Shown: in pieces, positions 6,809-9,560 of the stretch
Layout of the letters: every line of letters starts with the position of its first letter
Numbering within the stretch: the first letter of the stretch is position 1
Source of the DNA: JBHGBB01 sp041946755
Lineage (GTDB): Bacteria; UBP4; UBA4092; JAOAEQ01
DNA length: 9,560 nucleotides
Reading direction: 5' to 3'
NCBI GenBank assembly: GCA_041946755.1
Contig: JBHGBB010000158.1
Span: forward strand, 1-9,560
Translations under genes and position numbers: made by a program
The notes under the pieces: model-generated
Seen by the model: the letters and a program-made list of their open reading frames with translations, nothing else
What the model was told of the DNA's origin: nothing
The model's database searches: none

Positions 6809-8002
6809 TTACTTCATCTTTTGGTTATCGGCGATTGATTTTCCGATAACATTACTTACCTGGTTGATAAATCTATAGAATCGAAGTAGTTCTCCTTTCC
6901 CATCAGGATGCGTCCGATTACAGAGTAAAATCATATAGGTTTGAGTTGGAATATCCGCTCGGACAGCGGTACCGGTCCACCCGACATGGCCGATCCCTTG
7001 TTGCGGGAACGCATGCGGTCGATCGGTATCACTCGAGAAAATGCCCCAGCCGAACCCCCAATCTCGGTCTGCGGTTGGCGATTGGTTGGTGGTCATCAGG
7101 CGAACTGTTTCCGGGGTAAATATCCGGACTCTATTATATTCGCCGCCGTTGCATAGCATCTGGCAGAATATTGCCATATCATCTATAGTAGAGAATAACC
7201 CTGCATGGCCGGCTACTCCGCCCATCTCATATGCGGTCGGGTCATGTACCTGCCCTTGCAGCATCTTCCCATTCCGGAATTCGGTCGGCGCGCATCGGTT
7301 CCATTTACTTTTCGGTGGAAGATATCCGGTATCCTTCATACCTAGCGGTTTAAACAATCGTTCAGCAACGAAGATATTTTCCGGTTTCCCGGAAACCCGG
7401 CGGATGATTTCACCTAACGTAATATATCCTAAATCCGAATATACATATTTCGTTCCGGGAGTATAAGAGGTAGACATAGACGCGATATTTTTAATCACCG
7501 AGTCATAACTAAAATGCCTGTTATAATAAGCGGCACCCGGTTTGAGACCGGAAGTATGGGTCAATAGATTTAAAATGGTTACCTCTTCTTTCCCATTCTG
7601 GCCGAATCCGGGGATATATTTTGAGACTTTATCATGGACATCCAGTTTCCCTTCTTGCGCCAACAGCATGATACCACTAGCGGTAGCGGTAGGTTTGGTT
7701 AACGATGCCATATCGAAAATGGTGTTTACTTTCATCTTTTCGACATGCGGTTTCAGCATCCGATTTCCATACGCTTTTTTATATACGATTTTACCGTTCC
7801 GGGCGACTAGAATAACGGCGCCCGGAATCTCTTGGTTCGCTATATAGGTATTAATTACACTATCAACGCTGGTTAATATGGATACGGAGATACCGGCTTT
7901 ATCCGGAGTAGTGGTGGGTAACGGTTTAGCCTGGCTGGTGATCGGTAAGGTTAATATGGTTACTAGACCGGTGAGATAAAACAGAGTTTTTATTCGATGC
8001 AT
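6809..8002 (-). CDS. Exported beta-lactamase-family serine hydrolase, copy 2
   Basis: 397 aa. It has the same architecture as its downstream neighbour and aligns with it without a gap to about residue 320. Catalytic motifs are S100-L-T-K103, Y188-S-D and H339-V-G. The signal peptide has basic MHRIK, a hydrophobic core, and a probable cut after TSQA near residue 25. The mature N-terminus PLPTTTPDKAG matches YLPTTSPDKVG of copy 1. The C-terminus is about seven residues longer and diverges. GGAGG lies 11 bases upstream of the ATG. An 82-base gap separates it from copy 1, so the two are probably co-transcribed from a promoter near 8044-8072. The beta-lactam-hydrolysing role is not implied: family members more often act on esters or peptidoglycan peptides. 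Confidence 0.9.
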   Translation of the reverse strand: MHRIKTLFYLTGLVTILTLPITSQAKPLPTTTPDKAGISVSILTSVDSVINTYIANQEIPGAVILVARNGKIVYKKAYGNRMLKPHVEKMKVNTIFDMASLTKPTATASGIMLLAQEGKLDVHDKVSKYIPGFGQNGKEEVTILNLLTHTSGLKPGAAYYNRHFSYDSVIKNIASMSTSYTPGTKYVYSDLGYITLGEIIRRVSGKPENIFVAERLFKPLGMKDTGYLPPKSKWNRCAPTEFRNGKMLQGQVHDPTAYEMGGVAGHAGLFSTIDDMAIFCQMLCNGGEYNRVRIFTPETVRLMTTNQSPTADRDWGFGWGIFSSDTDRPHAFPQQGIGHVGWTGTAVRADIPTQTYMILLCNRTHPDGKGELLRFYRFINQVSNVIGKSIADNQKMK

Positions 8003-8013
8003 GATTTATGGTT

Positions 8014-8018
8014 CCTCC
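8014..8018 (-). promoter_or_regulatory. Ribosome binding site of serine hydrolase copy 2
   Basis: Minus-strand GGAGG, 11 bases before ATG 8002. The spacer is slightly long, but no closer start codon is available and the signal peptide begins at this ATG. Confidence 0.65.
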
Positions 8019-8043
8019 GATAATGAGTTAATATAGTCTTGAT

Positions 8044-8072
8044 ATTGTATCGCTCTTTGAGACTCTGGGCAA
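8044..8072 (-). promoter_or_regulatory. Candidate sigma70-like promoter for the serine hydrolase pair
   Basis: On the minus strand TTGCCC (8072-8067) and TACAAT (8049-8044) are separated by exactly 17 bases, matching 4/6 and 5/6 of the -35 and -10 consensus. Transcription would start near 8037, giving a leader of about 35 bases that contains the ribosome binding site. The consensus is borrowed from well-studied bacteria and may differ in this organism. Confidence 0.42.
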
Positions 8073-8234
8073 GTTAGTAATTCGGCAAAAGGGGTTAGCT
8101 AGTCTAGCAACTGACAGCTAAAAACCAACAACTGATAGGTTTGGTACACAGTACTTGATACTTGGTATTTAAATAAAGGTTAGAATTCCAATTAAGCATA
8201 CGACGAAGCGAGGTTGAAGAAGTTTAACTAAAAT
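8073..8234. other. Low-complexity spacer at the composition boundary; no gene
   Basis: It contains degenerate AACTGAC/CCAACAACTGA words and ACTTGATACTTGGTATTT-like words (8153-8170). A small hairpin, GCTA/TAGC, lies near 8098-8108. ACTTGGTATTTAAAT at 8160-8174 is the reverse complement of 1064-1078. After about 8190 the sequence passes into the AT-rich restriction-modification module. I see no convincing terminator for the minus-strand nuclease gene that ends at 8235. Confidence 0.5.
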
Positions 8235-8774
8235 TTATTTATCTTTTTTTATAGGCATGGGTGTTACAATTACAAAACCAGGAATGATTCTATATTCTTT
8301 ACATTTATTTATAACATAATCTTGATTTTTACATTGCTCTAATATTTCATAGTTATTTTTTAAAGCAGCTATTTTATTTAATGAAATACTTTTTTGTTTT
8401 AAATGTTCAATTAAAATAGTGGGAACAAAATATAATTCAAAAGCATCTTTGCTTAAAGCATGTAATCCTATCACAATATCTGAAGTTTTCGTTGATTGCG
8501 TATATGTTTTAACACCTGATAAATATACTCTATCAACTCCTCCTCTTGAACCTCCGATAAAACTTACCCCCCGAGTAGCCGTTTTTACTTGAGCACGTAT
8601 AATATTCTCTTTACCATCTGTATCTTTAAATACAATAATAATATCATACGGAGATAAAGGTAAATTAACTAATGACACATTCTGATATTTCTTCATCAAA
8701 ATACCAACAACAATATGTTCGTTAGCAAAACCTTCCACCGATGCTTGAAGACCTATTTCTGCTGAGTCGATCAT
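8235..8774 (-). CDS. PD-(D/E)XK-like nuclease, probable restriction endonuclease
   Basis: 179 aa, soluble. Not recognised by name. The pattern E14 (in EGFANEH), D44 (in SPYDIIIVF), then Q62-V-K64 after a beta-strand fits a PD-(D/E)XK core in which the second acidic residue is replaced by Gln, a variant known in families such as I-Ssp6803I-like nucleases. A later stretch (VKTY...TSDIVIGL...FELYFVPT, about 88-118) resembles the strands that follow the core in that group. GAGGT lies 6 bases before the ATG. It starts 16 bases after the methyltransferase stop, so the two are surely co-transcribed, and a cognate restriction role is the natural reading. The coding is very AT-rich, with A/T-ending codons, unlike the genes to its left. 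An alternative is another DNA-processing nuclease. Confidence 0.6.
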   Translation of the reverse strand: MIDSAEIGLQASVEGFANEHIVVGILMKKYQNVSLVNLPLSPYDIIIVFKDTDGKENIIRAQVKTATRGVSFIGGSRGGVDRVYLSGVKTYTQSTKTSDIVIGLHALSKDAFELYFVPTILIEHLKQKSISLNKIAALKNNYEILEQCKNQDYVINKCKEYRIIPGFVIVTPMPIKKDK

Positions 8775-8780
8775 ATTATT

Positions 8781-8785
8781 ACCTC
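8781..8785 (-). promoter_or_regulatory. Ribosome binding site of the nuclease gene
   Basis: Minus-strand GAGGT, 6 bases before ATG 8774, within the 16-base gap after the methyltransferase stop. Such tight spacing suggests translational coupling. Confidence 0.65.
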
Positions 8786-8790
8786 ATAAT

Positions 8791-9560
8791 TTATTTTTTT
8801 AACACTAATATCCAATCAGTGTTGATTCTTTCTTCTCTTGGAACCTTAATGAAATGCTTTATTATCTCAGAAGCAAAATAACTTTCTATCTTGAATCCAG
8901 TTTGTTTAGCCAATTTCATTATATATTTCCAGTTTTCAAATAATTCTCCACGAATTTTATTGTTGCCTACAACTATAATATATTTTTTCTCGGGTTTTAA
9001 TACTCGATATACTTCTTTTAGATTATTTCGCATATCGTCTAAATATTTGAATGAAATATATGCTCTCCTTGGATCTTTCTTATAAATTCTTGAGATAACA
9101 TCATCAGCTATATCGACTCCTATTTTATGTAGAACTTTATATTCTTTAGAGGAAACACTTTCCGTACCAACATGTTTTTTCTTTAATGGAGTCAAAGAAC
9201 CGCTTTCAATTCCCAACCAATATATTTCCAATTGATGCGTTCTGGGATAATCAACTGCATTTGCGTAAGGTGGAGAAGTCAGAGCCAAGTCGAAGTAATT
9301 ATCTGCATACTTAATATTACGAGCATCCATATCATCAGGAAATGCTATTTTAATATGCTTTGGAAATCTTTTAGAAAACTCTATCATTTTAGGCGTATTA
9401 ACCATGATTGTTTCTGCAAATTTCTTTAGAGCGTCTGCTGGAAATACTTTTTTATTTAATTTTTTTCTGATAACAGTTCTTGTACAATTATCATCCGCAT
9501 TTGATACGGAACGAATAATTGAAGAAAAACATATTCTGAAATAATTTTTTATATTTTCAT
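8791..9560 (-). CDS. DNA amino-methyltransferase (SPPY type), 5' partial
   Basis: C-terminal 255 residues of an S-adenosylmethionine-dependent DNA methyltransferase of the N6-adenine/N4-cytosine type. The catalytic motif TSPPY (9279-9265) is followed by ANAVDYPRTHQLEIYWLG, a combination typical of this family. DARNIKYADNYFDLAL before it forms the preceding strand region. EVYRVLKPEKKYIIVVGN is a later core strand. The ATG at 9405 is not the true start: the frame has no stop from 9405 to the right edge, and the extra 51 codons read as family-like sequence (SSIIRSVSNADDNCTRTVIR). The AdoMet-binding FxGxG motif is not seen and should lie outside the window. Very AT-rich. Which base and site it modifies cannot be told. 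Confidence 0.85.
   Translation of the reverse strand, partial: ENIKNYFRICFSSIIRSVSNADDNCTRTVIRKKLNKKVFPADALKKFAETIMVNTPKMIEFSKRFPKHIKIAFPDDMDARNIKYADNYFDLALTSPPYANAVDYPRTHQLEIYWLGIESGSLTPLKKKHVGTESVSSKEYKVLHKIGVDIADDVISRIYKKDPRRAYISFKYLDDMRNNLKEVYRVLKPEKKYIIVVGNNKIRGELFENWKYIMKLAKQTGFKIESYFASEIIKHFIKVPREERINTDWILVLKK

Noticed and set aside
7041..7847. Plus-strand open frames of 141 and 101 aa
   Set aside because: They lie antisense within the serine hydrolase gene, whose motifs and signal peptide are clear; these are shadow frames.
5554..8002. True beta-lactamases conferring antibiotic resistance
   Set aside because: The KTG box is HTG/HVG and the family is broad; nothing in the sequence indicates beta-lactam hydrolysis.

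Overview
The window looks like chromosome of an uncultured, free-living bacterium. Genes carry Shine-Dalgarno sites, the long genes are of moderate GC, and the spacers are filled with short AT-rich repeats and small GC-rich palindromes of the kind often seen in metagenome-assembled genomes of candidate phyla. I cannot name the lineage from the sequence. No tRNA, rRNA, CRISPR array, transposase or phage gene is visible.

Left half (1-5542, plus strand) is a carbohydrate-use locus. It holds a MalG-type sugar ABC permease (217-1056), a large cytoplasmic GH42-like clan GH-A glycosidase (1267-3414), and two adjacent GH130 paralogues (3537-4469 and 4619-5542). None of the enzymes has a signal peptide, so the simplest reading is import of an oligosaccharide followed by cytosolic cleavage. 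The GH130 family acts mainly on beta-mannosides, and the phosphate-contact positions known from family phosphorylases appear conserved, so the end product may be mannose 1-phosphate. Each GH130 gene is preceded by the same ~100-base inverted-repeat leader and the same strong ribosome binding site, so leader plus gene was duplicated as one unit.

Middle (5554-8002, minus strand) holds a second tandem pair: two exported class C beta-lactamase-like serine hydrolases that align without gaps for about 320 residues. They converge on the GH130 genes, and a perfect 10-bp hairpin sits at the convergence point. A sigma70-like promoter candidate lies upstream of the pair.

Right end (8235-9560, minus strand) changes to strongly AT-rich sequence. 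It carries a DNA amino-methyltransferase whose reading frame stays open through the right edge, followed after 16 bases by a 179-aa protein with a PD-(D/E)XK-like E...D...QVK pattern. This looks like a compact, horizontally acquired restriction-modification pair.

The spacers are the least ordinary part. Those at 1-207, 1057-1266, 3418-3518 and 4485-4600 are each an imperfect inverted repeat of a different word family, and three of the four contain a nested small GC-rich palindrome. One 17-base palindrome family occurs in two unrelated spacers.
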